Below, piece after piece: positions 44,364-52,654 of a DNA stretch of 64,000 nucleotides. Numbering within the stretch: position 1 is the first letter of the stretch; the number at the start of each line of letters is the position of its first letter. The notes below the pieces were generated by a model. That model saw only the letters and a program-made list of their open reading frames with translations, ran no database searches and was not told where the DNA came from. The DNA is from Burkholderia pyrrocinia. GTDB lineage: Bacteria > Pseudomonadota > Gammaproteobacteria > Burkholderiales > Burkholderiaceae. The stretch lies in assembly GCF_022809715.1 (NCBI RefSeq), contig NZ_CP094460.1, positions 992,001 through 1,056,000 of the forward strand. Direction: 5' to 3'. The position numbers and the translations under genes were made by a program.

Positions 44364-45035
44364 TTGATCGCCACGCTTCCCGCCACCTACCGCCGGCTCT
44401 GGCCGCTCGCCATCGCCGCCGCGCTGCTGTACGGGTTGTCGCTCGCCGCCGCGCCCTATCCCGGCCAGGCGGCCGCAAAAGCCGCGATGGGCATCCTGCT
44501 GCTCGCGGCGGGCAGCACCTGCGGCGCGCCGCGCGAACGCGCGTGGCTGTGCGCGGCGCTCGCGACGGCCGTGCTCGGCGACGTGCTGCTCGCGCTGCCC
44601 GATTGGCCGCTGTCGTTCGTCCTCGGCCTCGGCGCGTTCCTGCTCACGCATCTGTGCTATTGCGCGATCTTCATGCGCTGGCGCGCGCGGCCGCACGGCT
44701 GGCGCATCGTCGCGCTGGTCGGGCTGTGGATCGCCGCGCCGGCGTTCTACCTCGCCTTCCTGCCGCACCTCGGCGAGCTGCTGGCGCCGGTCGCCGTCTA
44801 CATGCTCGTGCTGTGCGCGATGGCGAGCTTCGCGCTCGCCGCCCGCACGCATGGCGCGCTGGTGGCCGTCGGCAGCCTGATCTTCGTCGGCTCCGATACG
44901 CTGATCGGCGTCGGCCGGTTCCTCGGCGGTTTTCCGGGCATCGATTACCTGATCTGGGGCCTCTACGCGCTCGCGCAGGTCACGATCGTGGCCGGGGTTT
45001 TCCATGAGACGGCCGCCGGATCGATCCGCCCCTGA
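44364..45035 (+). CDS. Lysoplasmalogenase / YhhN-family membrane protein
   Basis: A 223-residue protein with about eight membrane segments. The YhhN-family layout is visible in TAVLGDVLLALPDWPLSFVL, GLGAFLLTHLCYCAIF and SLIFVGSDTLIGV. Family members hydrolyse the vinyl-ether bond of lysoplasmalogens. I propose the TTG start at 44364, which has GGAG 8 nt upstream and gives the normal family length; the open frame extends back to 44127 without homology. Confidence 0.82.
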   Translation: MIATLPATYRRLWPLAIAAALLYGLSLAAAPYPGQAAAKAAMGILLLAAGSTCGAPRERAWLCAALATAVLGDVLLALPDWPLSFVLGLGAFLLTHLCYCAIFMRWRARPHGWRIVALVGLWIAAPAFYLAFLPHLGELLAPVAVYMLVLCAMASFALAARTHGALVAVGSLIFVGSDTLIGVGRFLGGFPGIDYLIWGLYALAQVTIVAGVFHETAAGSIRP

Positions 45036-45048
45036 TTCCGTTTCAAAC

Positions 45049-45071
45049 AGACCGCCGCACGCCGGCGGTCT
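45049..45071 (+). terminator. Hairpin after the YhhN gene, possible terminator
   Basis: AGACCGCCG pairs perfectly with CGGCGGTCT around a 5-nt loop, 13 bp after the stop. There is no T-run, so it may be a transcript-end stabiliser rather than a full intrinsic terminator. Confidence 0.4.
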
Positions 45072-45203
45072 CGTCTCCGCCCCGCTCCGCCCGTGTCGAC
45101 GAGCCTTTCCGCGTATCCCGCATTGCGGAAAGTGCGCTGTTCCAAACCCCGCTCAGCCTTTTCCCGCCTGGTTTCCGGCCCTTAGAGCGCGGCTTCTAGC
45201 CTC

Positions 45204-45250
45204 TTGCGATTTCCGGGCTCACCCTCTATCGTTACATCAACCAATGTAAC
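45204..45250 (+). promoter_or_regulatory. Monooxygenase-operon promoter with a 20-bp dyad operator
   Basis: TTGCGA (45204-45209), a 17-bp spacer and TATCGT (45227-45232) form a plausible sigma-70 promoter. The dyad GTTACAT-N6-ATGTAAC (45231-45250) begins within the -10 and covers the start site, the position of a repressor such as a TetR-family protein. No regulator gene is adjacent. Confidence 0.6.
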
Positions 45251-45282
45251 ATTAAAAAATGAGCCAAATCGGAGACACCCGG

Positions 45283-46863
45283 ATGAATGCTCGCACGTTG
45301 CCTTTCGGTCCGCCCGGCCACGACGGCCTGGACGAATCCATCGACATCGCCATCATCGGCACCGGCTTCGCCGGTCTCGGGATGGCGATCCGCCTGCGGC
45401 AAACAGGCGTGACCGACTTCGTCGTCCTCGAGAAGGCCGCGTCGGTCGGCGGCACGTGGCGCGACAATCATTACCCCGGGTGTGCATGCGACGTGCAATC
45501 GCACGTCTATTCGTTCTCGTTCGCGCCGAACCCGCGCTGGACGCGCATGTTCGCGCCGCAGCCGGAAATCCGCGCGTATCTGGAAGACTGCGTGCAGCGC
45601 TTCGGGATCGGCCCGCACCTGCGCCTGAACCACGAGCTGCAGCGCGCCGAATACGACGAGGCCGCGCAGCGCTGGCGCCTCACGTTCGCGAACGGCAAGC
45701 GGCTGTCCGCGCGCGTGCTGGTGTCGGGGATGGGTGGCCTGTCGCGCGCCGCGCTGCCGGCGATTCCCGGCGTCGAGAATTTCAAGGGCCGCGCGTTCCA
45801 TTCGCAGCAGTGGGATCACGATTACGCGCTCGAAGGCAAGCGCGTCGCGGTGATCGGCACCGGCGCGAGCGCGATCCAGTTCGTGCCGCAGATCGCGCCG
45901 CGCGTGAAGGAACTCGCGCTGTTCCAGCGCACGCCGCCGTGGATCATGCCGAAGCCCGACCGCAACCTGACCGGGTTCGAGAAATGGCTGTTCCGCACGC
46001 TGCCGTTCACGCAGAAAGTGGTGCGCAGCGGCATCTACTGGATGCTCGAATCGCGCGTGCTCGGCTTCGCGATCCATCCGTCGCTGATGAAGAACGTGCA
46101 GAAGCTCGCGCTGCGCCATATCCGCAAGCAGATTCCCGATCCGGAGCTGCGCAAGACCGTCACGCCGAACTACACGCTCGGCTGCAAGCGCGTGCTGATC
46201 TCGAACGACTACTACCCGGCGCTGTCGCGCAAGAACGTCGACGTGATCACGACCGGCATCGACCATATCGAAGCCGACGCGGTCGTGACGACCGACGGCC
46301 GCCGCCATGAAGTCGACTGCCTGATCTACGGCACCGGCTTCCAGGTCGCCGATCCGTATCCGCGCGGCGCGATCGTCGGCCGCGGCGGCCTCGACATCGT
46401 CGACGCATGGCGCGACGGCGCGCACGCGTATCTCGGCTCGACGCTGCCCGGCTACCCGAACTTCTTCATGATCGTCGGCCCGAACACGGGCCTCGGCCAC
46501 AACTCGATGGTGTTCATGATCGAGTCGCAGATCGAATACATCCTCGGCGCGCTGCAGGCGATGCGCCGCGAGCGCGCCGATGCGATCGAGGTGCGCCCGC
46601 TCGTCGAGGCGCAGTTCAACAGCGACCTGCAGGGCAAGCTGAAGAAGGCGATCTGGTCGACGGGCGGCTGCAAGAGCTGGTATCTCGATCCGCGCACGGG
46701 CAAGAACACGACGCTGTGGCCGGGCTTCACGTGGCGCTTCCGCCAGGCAACCGCGCACTTCTCGATCGCCGATTACCACGCGTATCGCGCACCGCACGAC
46801 ACGATCGCGCGGCCCGTCGCCGCGCCCGCCGCTTCCGCTTCCGCATCCGCCGAAGCGGCCTGA
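45283..46863 (+). CDS. Baeyer-Villiger-type flavin monooxygenase
   Basis: A 526-residue flavoprotein. The FAD motif is IAIIGTGFAGLGMAI near residue 23, and the Baeyer-Villiger fingerprint FKGRAFHSQQW falls at residues 167-177. The NADPH motif AVIGTGASAIQFVPQ follows near residue 189. The C-terminus is an Ala/Ser-rich tail. The closest described types are 4-hydroxyacetophenone/cyclohexanone monooxygenases and mycobacterial EthA/MymA, but substrate cannot be set. I chose the ATG at 45283 because GGAG precedes it; the ATG at 45259 lacks a ribosome site. It is the first gene of a four-gene operon. Confidence 0.85.
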   Translation: MNARTLPFGPPGHDGLDESIDIAIIGTGFAGLGMAIRLRQTGVTDFVVLEKAASVGGTWRDNHYPGCACDVQSHVYSFSFAPNPRWTRMFAPQPEIRAYLEDCVQRFGIGPHLRLNHELQRAEYDEAAQRWRLTFANGKRLSARVLVSGMGGLSRAALPAIPGVENFKGRAFHSQQWDHDYALEGKRVAVIGTGASAIQFVPQIAPRVKELALFQRTPPWIMPKPDRNLTGFEKWLFRTLPFTQKVVRSGIYWMLESRVLGFAIHPSLMKNVQKLALRHIRKQIPDPELRKTVTPNYTLGCKRVLISNDYYPALSRKNVDVITTGIDHIEADAVVTTDGRRHEVDCLIYGTGFQVADPYPRGAIVGRGGLDIVDAWRDGAHAYLGSTLPGYPNFFMIVGPNTGLGHNSMVFMIESQIEYILGALQAMRRERADAIEVRPLVEAQFNSDLQGKLKKAIWSTGGCKSWYLDPRTGKNTTLWPGFTWRFRQATAHFSIADYHAYRAPHDTIARPVAAPAASASASAEAA

Positions 46864-46884
46864 GCCAGACAAGGAACCAACGAC

Positions 46885-47820
46885 ATGAGAGATTTCGCCA
46901 ACAAGGTCGCCGCGATCACGGGTGCCGGCTCGGGCATGGGCCGCTCGCTCGCGATCCAGCTCGCGCAGGCCGGCTGCCATGTGTCGCTCGCCGACAAGAA
47001 CGGCGTCGGCCTCGCGGAAACCGAACGGATCGTCCGCGCGATCGCGCCGAACGTGCGCGTATCGACGCGCGTGCTCGACGTCGGCGAGCGCGACGCGATG
47101 TTCGCGTGGGCCGACGACACCGCGAAGGAACACGGCAAGGTCAACCTGATCTTCAACAACGCGGGCGTCGCGCTGTCGAGCACGATCGAAGGGATGGACT
47201 ACAGCGATCTCGAGTGGATCGTGAACATCAACTTCTGGGGCGTCGTGCACGGCACGAAAGCGTTCCTGCCGCACCTGAAGGCATCGGGCGACGGCCACGT
47301 GATCAACACGTCGAGCCTGTTCGGGATCTTCGCGCAACCTGGGATGAGCGGCTACAACGCAACCAAGTTCGCGGTGCGCGGCTTCACCGAATCGCTGCGC
47401 CAGGAGCTCGACATGATGAAGTGCGGCGTGTCGGCGACCTGCGTGCATCCGGGCGGCATCCGCACGAACATCGCGCAGGCCAGCCGCGTGTCGAAGAACA
47501 TGGTCGGCTTCATGGTCGCGAGCGAGCAGCAAGGCAGGGACACGTTCGAGAAGTTCTTCATCACGACCGCCGACGACGCCGCGCGCACGATCCTCGCCGG
47601 CGTGCGCCGCAACAAGCGCCGTGTGCTGATCGGCCGCGATGCGAAGGCCGGCGACTGGATGGCGCGCATCCTGCCGTCCGCGTACCAGGCGCTCGTCGTG
47701 CTCGCGACGCGCCGCGAGGCCGCGAGAGCCCGCCGCGACGCCGCCCGCGGCACGCCGGCGCCCGCACCGCTGCACGCAACCTACAACAACGCAGGTAATC
47801 AGGGAGGAGAACAATCATGA
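46885..47820 (+). CDS. Short-chain dehydrogenase/reductase
   Basis: A 311-residue SDR. The cofactor motif is TGAGSGMG (residues 12-19), FNNAGVAL is near 89, and the active site is in YNATKFAVRG near 156. The C-terminal extension of about 60 residues is longer than in a minimal SDR and ends in Ala/Arg-rich sequence. It starts 21 bp after the monooxygenase stop and overlaps the next start by 4 bp (ATGA). It probably forms or uses the ketone or alcohol handled by the monooxygenase. Confidence 0.88.
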   Translation: MRDFANKVAAITGAGSGMGRSLAIQLAQAGCHVSLADKNGVGLAETERIVRAIAPNVRVSTRVLDVGERDAMFAWADDTAKEHGKVNLIFNNAGVALSSTIEGMDYSDLEWIVNINFWGVVHGTKAFLPHLKASGDGHVINTSSLFGIFAQPGMSGYNATKFAVRGFTESLRQELDMMKCGVSATCVHPGGIRTNIAQASRVSKNMVGFMVASEQQGRDTFEKFFITTADDAARTILAGVRRNKRRVLIGRDAKAGDWMARILPSAYQALVVLATRREAARARRDAARGTPAPAPLHATYNNAGNQGGEQS

Positions 47821-48722
47821 CGACCCCGAACATGATGCCCGTGCGGCGCGACATCCGTTTCGCGCTGCCGCCCGAACGCGCGAAGGATTGGCACGTGCAG
47901 GGCGTACCGGTCACGCACTTCATGAACGCGCTGTCGCTGCTGTTCCCGGCCGGCGAACGCTTCTTCATGGATTCGGTGCGCAACTACCGCGACCGGATCG
48001 AGGATCCCGAGCTGAAGAAGCAGGTGCTCGGCTTCATCGGTCAGGAAGCGATGCACACGCGCGAGCACATCGAATACAACGACCTGCTGCAGGCGTCGGG
48101 CCTGCCCGCGCACAAGCTCGACAAGCGCCTGTGGACGATCCTCGGCTGGTTCAAGAAGGTACTGCCGCATTCGATGCAGCTCGCGATCACGATCGCGCTC
48201 GAGCACTACACGGCGATCCTCGCGAACCAGCTGCTGTCGGGACACGAGCACCGCATCGACGGCTCGGTCGAAGGCTACCAGCAGATGTGGATGTGGCATG
48301 CGATGGAGGAAACCGAGCACAAGGCTGTGTCGTACGACGTATGGACCACCGTGATGAAGCCGGGCCTCGGCAGCTACCTGCTGCGCACGGGCACGATGCT
48401 GACGACGACCGTGTTCTTCTGGACGATCGTGTTCGACTTCCACGTGCGCCTGATGCGCGCGCACCGTCGCGAACACGGCAAGTTCGGCGGCATGTGGCGC
48501 CTCGTGAAGTACCTGTACGGCCCGAAGCACGGCGTGTTCCCGAGCATCGCGCGCGAATGGCTCGACTACTTCCGCCCGGGCTTCCACCCGTGGGACCACG
48601 ACAACCACCAGTACCTGCAGGGGCTCGACACGCTGCTCGAGAACATCGACGCGACCAACGCGCGCTACGCGGCGCAGGCCGCCCCGCGCCGCGTGCCGCT
48701 GCATCCGGTTGCGCAGGCATGA
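47817..48722 (+). CDS. PF10118-type predicted metal-dependent hydrolase with diiron-like motifs
   Basis: A 301-residue protein usually annotated as a metal-dependent hydrolase. It reads as a helical bundle with paired metal-ligand motifs: QEAMHTREHIEYN near residue 79 and WHAMEETEHKAVSYD near residue 160. Each supplies E-x-x-H-like ligands, which suggests a ferritin-like diiron site and perhaps an oxygenase rather than a hydrolase (my inference). A hydrophobic helix near residue 195 may contact the membrane. AGGGAGGAG precedes the ATG, which overlaps the SDR stop. Confidence 0.82.
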   Translation: MTTPNMMPVRRDIRFALPPERAKDWHVQGVPVTHFMNALSLLFPAGERFFMDSVRNYRDRIEDPELKKQVLGFIGQEAMHTREHIEYNDLLQASGLPAHKLDKRLWTILGWFKKVLPHSMQLAITIALEHYTAILANQLLSGHEHRIDGSVEGYQQMWMWHAMEETEHKAVSYDVWTTVMKPGLGSYLLRTGTMLTTTVFFWTIVFDFHVRLMRAHRREHGKFGGMWRLVKYLYGPKHGVFPSIAREWLDYFRPGFHPWDHDNHQYLQGLDTLLENIDATNARYAAQAAPRRVPLHPVAQA

Positions 48723-48726
48723 CGCG

Positions 48727-49638
48727 ATGGCGCGCGCGCACGAGATGCTGACCGTCCAGTCCGGCGACGTGAAACTCGCCGTCTACGTAAGCGGATCGCG
48801 TCGCGCGCCGCCGCTGATCCTCGTGCACGGCTACCCCGATTCGGCGGCCGTGTGGGCGCCGATCCGCGCACGGCTTGCGAAGCGCTACCGCGTGATCGCG
48901 TACGACGTGCGCGGCGCCGGCGCGTCCGATGCGCCGCGCCGCCGTGCCGACTACACGCTCGCGCGGCTCGCCGACGACCTGAAGGCGGTGGCCGACGCGA
49001 CCTGCGGCGGCCGGCCTTTCCATCTCGTCGGCCACGACTGGGGCTCGATCCAGTGCTGGGAGGCCGTGACCGACCCCGCGTTCCGCGGCCGAATCGCGTC
49101 GTATACGTCGATCTCGGGCCCGTGCCTCGATCACGTGTTCCGCGCGAAGCTGCGGCTCAAGCAGAGCCTGAAATCGTGGTACATCGCGTTCTTCCACCTG
49201 CCGCTCGTGCCGTCGCTGGTGTGGCGGCTCGGCGGCGCGGCGCTGTGGCCGCGCTGGCTGCAGCTCACCGAACGCGTGCGCGCCGAGCGCGATCCCGTGC
49301 AACTGAAGAACGCGCTGAACGGCCTGCAGCTTTACCGTGCGAACTTCCTCGCACGGGCACGCAAGCCGCGCGAACGGTATGCGCAGGCGCCGGTGCAGAT
49401 CCTGGTGCCCGTGCGCGACCGCTACGTGACGCCCGAGATGTCGGTCGACCTCGATCGCTGGCTCGGCGACCACGTGCGCGAGGAAATCGACGGCACGCAC
49501 TGGATCGTGCTGCGTCACCCGGACATGATCGCGTCGCGGATCGACCGCTTCGCGTCCGCGCAGGAGCGGCCGGCGGTCACGAATGCCGCGGTTCAGCGCC
49601 CCGCCGGCGCCGGCAGGCGCCTAAACAGCGTCTCGTAG
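48727..49638 (+). CDS. Alpha/beta hydrolase, epoxide-hydrolase-like
   Basis: A 303-residue hydrolase. The oxyanion motif HGYPDSAAVW lies near residue 35. The nucleophile elbow is HLVGHDWGS, with Asp rather than Ser, as in epoxide hydrolases and haloalkane dehalogenases. The catalytic His is in DGTHWIVLRHPD. Possible starts are TTG 48709, ATG 48727 and ATG 48745. It is the last gene of the monooxygenase operon. Its end overlaps the convergent glycolipid-binding gene by 46 bp. Confidence 0.83.
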   Translation: MARAHEMLTVQSGDVKLAVYVSGSRRAPPLILVHGYPDSAAVWAPIRARLAKRYRVIAYDVRGAGASDAPRRRADYTLARLADDLKAVADATCGGRPFHLVGHDWGSIQCWEAVTDPAFRGRIASYTSISGPCLDHVFRAKLRLKQSLKSWYIAFFHLPLVPSLVWRLGGAALWPRWLQLTERVRAERDPVQLKNALNGLQLYRANFLARARKPRERYAQAPVQILVPVRDRYVTPEMSVDLDRWLGDHVREEIDGTHWIVLRHPDMIASRIDRFASAQERPAVTNAAVQRPAGAGRRLNSVS

Positions 49639-50153
49639 TCGACGACGAGCCCGTCGTCGTCGATGTCCATCTCGGCCGTGAAATTCCGGAAGATGCCTTC
49701 GTAGCGGTAGCGCCGGCCCGGCTCGATGCACGCGTAGGCCTGCTTGACCGGCGTGACCTTCAGGTCCGGCGTCGAGATGTACGCGACGTCGATCGGCCGC
49801 CGCTCGCCGCGCGCGAGCCCGAGGCGGCCGATCGGCAGCGAATTCGTGAACGGCGTCGCCGCGATGTCGATGTCGATGCAGCCGTCGAGCTCGTGCAGCG
49901 CTCGGCCCGCGCCGTCGTGCCAGTGGCCTGCGCCGTCGCCGCGCAGTTCGAGCGTGCCGCCGCCCATCACCTTGAGCACCGCATACGTCACGCGCCAGTG
50001 CGAATCGCACTCGACGCGATACGCGAGCCCGTATGCGCGACCGTACCGCTGGCCGACCACCGCGCTTTCGACGACGATCCCGCCGCCGCTCCGGTCGAAC
50101 GTCAGATGTTCGACCCCGTCGCCTTCGAGCGACGCCCAACGCACTTCGCGCAT
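49593..50153 (-). CDS. Putative glycolipid-binding domain protein
   Basis: A 186-residue protein matching the PF06475 pattern: it starts MREVRWASLEGDGVEHLTFD, followed by YGLAYRVECDSHWRVTYAVL and a D/E-rich end (NFTAEMDIDDDGLVVDYETL). The fold is a small beta-barrel; ligand binding is assigned only by family. The ATG at 50153 begins the homology although the frame is open further upstream. It converges on the epoxide-hydrolase-like gene with overlapping ends. Confidence 0.82.
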   Translation of the reverse strand: MREVRWASLEGDGVEHLTFDRSGGGIVVESAVVGQRYGRAYGLAYRVECDSHWRVTYAVLKVMGGGTLELRGDGAGHWHDGAGRALHELDGCIDIDIAATPFTNSLPIGRLGLARGERRPIDVAYISTPDLKVTPVKQAYACIEPGRRYRYEGIFRNFTAEMDIDDDGLVVDYETLFRRLPAPAGR

Positions 50154-50419
50154 CGTTCCGCCTCCCGGTTTACTCAATACGGGGGATCGTCGCACAAATT
50201 CCCGAACGAAGACGTCAACAAACGCGTACTTGCGCGGAAAGGCTAGCGATTGCCCAAATTCGCTACCGAAACCGACAAATCGCCCAAAAACGTTAACGCA
50301 GGCCGGCTGGCACGCCCCAATTCCGAGCATCAACCACAAATCCTGACTATCCAGGATTCCCTATTCCGGTGCATGGAATTGTGTCCTATGCTCGCGGCTC
50401 GTCCTGTCCCGCCGCCACC
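50154..50419. other. Intergenic region before the urea transporter
   Basis: About 265 bp, somewhat AT-richer, between the glycolipid-binding gene and the transporter, which are divergent. It should carry both promoters. I see no dyad or promoter clear enough to name. Confidence 0.3.
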
Positions 50420-51313
50420 ATGCCTACCGCCCGCTCCGCCTCGCCGTCGATCGACCTGCGCATCCTGCTGCGCGGCATCGGGCAGATCGTGCTGCAGGCG
50501 AATGCATTCACCGGCGCGCTGCTGCTCGCCGCGCTGGCGCTGACCGACGTGCGGCTCGCGTGCGCAGCGCTGGTCGGCTCGGCCGCCGCGAGCATGACCG
50601 CCGTGCTGACGGGCGCCGAGCGGCGCGACGTCGAACTGGGGCGGCACGGCTTCAACGGCGCGCTCGCCGCGCTGATCGCCGTGCTGTTCGCGCCCCATCC
50701 GCTCGCCGCGCTCGCGCTGGTGCCGCTGGTCGCAATCGGCTCGGCGCTCGTGCAACGCGCGATGCGCGCGCCGCTGGCCCGCTGGCGCCAGTGTCCGTAT
50801 TCGAGCCCGTGCCTCGCCGTTACCGCGCTGTGGATGTCGTTTGTTGCGCCGCCGCATGCGAGCGGCGCAACGGCTGGCGCAACACTGACGTTGTCTTCCA
50901 TCGCCGACGCGCTGCTCTCGGGTATCGCGCAGACCACCTTCGCGCAAGGCGCGTGGGCCGGCGCACTGATCGTCGCAGGCATCGCCGCCGCGTCGCGCCG
51001 CGCGGCCGCGTTCGCGCTCGGCGGCGCCATCGTGTCGGCCGCGCTGCTGCTCGCGCTCGGCGCGAACGGCATGTCGTTCGCCGACGGCCTGCTCGGCTTC
51101 AACGGCGCGCTCGCCGCGCTCGCGTTGGCGCCGCGCGGCCCGCGCGCGGCATTCGCGGCGGCCGCCCTCGCCGCACTGATCCAGTGGCTCGCGACATGCG
51201 CGGGCATCCCCGCGTTCACGGCCCCGTTCGTGCTCGCGTCGTGGGTCACGGTGGCCGTCGCGCGCCGCTTCACCCTCGGAGAACACGATGTCGTCATTCG
51301 CACACCGTCCTGA
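50420..51313 (+). CDS. Urea transporter (UT family)
   Basis: A 297-residue membrane protein with the internal two-fold repeat of urea channels. The signature GFNGALAALI appears in the first half (HGFNGALAALIAVLF) and again in the second (LLGFNGALAALALAP). About ten hydrophobic segments are visible. It should form a urea-selective channel. No urease or amidolyase genes are nearby. The ATG at 50420 follows a short leader. It overlaps the aldolase gene by 26 bp. Confidence 0.83.
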   Translation: MPTARSASPSIDLRILLRGIGQIVLQANAFTGALLLAALALTDVRLACAALVGSAAASMTAVLTGAERRDVELGRHGFNGALAALIAVLFAPHPLAALALVPLVAIGSALVQRAMRAPLARWRQCPYSSPCLAVTALWMSFVAPPHASGATAGATLTLSSIADALLSGIAQTTFAQGAWAGALIVAGIAAASRRAAAFALGGAIVSAALLLALGANGMSFADGLLGFNGALAALALAPRGPRAAFAAAALAALIQWLATCAGIPAFTAPFVLASWVTVAVARRFTLGEHDVVIRTPS

Positions 51314-52064
51314 TGCCGTGAAACCCGGCGCCCCGATCTCGGACGCCGAACGCCGGCTGCGCGTCGATCTCGCCGCCGCGTATCGGCTCGTCGCGCTGAA
51401 CGGCTGGGACGACCTGATCTACACGCACCTTTCCGCGACCGTGCCCGGCGAGCCCGGCCATTTCCTGATCAACCCGTTCGGCCTCGCGTTCGACGAGGTC
51501 CGCGCATCGAACCTCGTGAAGATCGACCTGGCCGGCAACCGGATCGGCGACAGCGAACACGCGGTCAACGTGACGGGCTTCGCGCTGCATGCGGCCGTGC
51601 ATGCCGCGCGCGCCGACGCGGTGTGCGTGATGCATCTGCACAATACGGCCGGCATTGCCGTGTCGATCCAGCGCGACGGGCTGTTGCCCGCATCGCAGCA
51701 CGCACTGCGCTTTCATGGCGACCTCGCGTACCACGACTACGAGGCGCTCGCGTTCTCGCCGGCCGAAGGCGCGCGGCTTACTTCAAGCCTCGGCGCGAAA
51801 TCCGCGATGCTGCTGCGCAATCACGGCACGCTGACGGTCGGCCGCACCGTTGGCGAAGCCTATGTGCTGATGGATACGCTGATCAAGGCGTGCGATATCC
51901 AGATCCGCGCACAGGCAGGCGGCGGGCCGCTCGTGCTGCCCGACCCGGCCGTCGCCGATCGCACCGCCGAACAACTGCGCGACGGCGGCGCGATCGAAGG
52001 CGAACTGGAATGGCCGGCGCTGCTGCGCCGGCTCGACCGGATCGATTCGTCATATCGCGACTGA
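51288..52064 (+). CDS. Class II aldolase/adducin-family protein
   Basis: A 258-residue protein. The family fold shows NGWDDLIYTHLSATVPGEPG (residues 38-57) and the metal-binding histidines in VMHLHNTAG and LLRNHGTLTVG. Members include fuculose-phosphate aldolase and many proteins of unknown substrate; this one is of the adducin-like group commonly annotated only by family. It overlaps the urea transporter end by 26 bp and is followed after 53 bp by a tautomerase. Confidence 0.85.
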   Translation: MSSFAHRPDAVKPGAPISDAERRLRVDLAAAYRLVALNGWDDLIYTHLSATVPGEPGHFLINPFGLAFDEVRASNLVKIDLAGNRIGDSEHAVNVTGFALHAAVHAARADAVCVMHLHNTAGIAVSIQRDGLLPASQHALRFHGDLAYHDYEALAFSPAEGARLTSSLGAKSAMLLRNHGTLTVGRTVGEAYVLMDTLIKACDIQIRAQAGGGPLVLPDPAVADRTAEQLRDGGAIEGELEWPALLRRLDRIDSSYRD

Positions 52065-52117
52065 CGCCGCCCCCCCTCATACCGTCGAATCGTTCAAACT
52101 CAACCGGAGCACCTGTC

Positions 52118-52306
52118 ATGCCGACTTTCAATATCCAGCTGTTCGAAGGCCGCACCGTCGACCAGAAGCGCGAATTCGTCGAAGCAATCACGCGCGTCAC
52201 ATGCGAGACGCTCGGCTGCGCGCCGGGCTCGGTCGACATCATCCTGACCGACGTGAAGAAGGAGAACTGGGCGACGGCCGGGAAGCTGTGGAGCGACGAG
52301 CGCTGA
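52118..52306 (+). CDS. 4-oxalocrotonate tautomerase family protein
   Basis: A 62-residue enzyme subunit. After Met removal Pro1 (MPTFNIQLFEGRTVDQKREF) would be the catalytic base, and the length and the DVKKENWATAGKLW end match the family. It is preceded by CCGGAGC and follows the class II aldolase, so both probably act in one pathway of small oxo-acids (inference). Confidence 0.88.
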   Translation: MPTFNIQLFEGRTVDQKREFVEAITRVTCETLGCAPGSVDIILTDVKKENWATAGKLWSDER

Positions 52307-52654
52307 CGAACGCCCCACAAAAGGCCAGCGTGCCTCCGGACCACGGAAGCGCGTTGTCTCCGTTGCTCCGCTACCGCCCCTCGCCTCCGCCTCGAAAACC
52401 TCACGTCAATCGGCTATCCCAATATATTGCCGTTGACATTCAGCCTCATTGCAACTAGCTTTCGTGAGTACGACAACACCCAGCAATCATTTCGTTCCTT
52501 TTCAAAAAAATAGATTCGCATAACGAATCAAAATATGCATATCCGCATTCGGCATAATAGCCAGCCAACCACCGTCCATCGGTGTCACCGCCAGCGATGA
52601 AATCCGGCAAGTATGTCTACGCCGACACTCAACTCATCACTTCAGGTAAACACC
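52307..52654. other. AT-rich leader region with a dyad
   Basis: About 350 bp without a gene. It contains the inverted repeat GATTCG-N5-CGAATC (52513-52529) and the palindrome ATATGCATAT (52533-52542), both upstream of the secreted-protein gene; either could be an operator. The composition is clearly lower in GC than the flanks. Confidence 0.4.

Noticed and set aside
45232..47814. An 860-codon open frame antisense to the monooxygenase operon
   Set aside because: Composition is Arg/His/Ala-rich noise, while the plus strand carries complete Rossmann and Baeyer-Villiger motifs.
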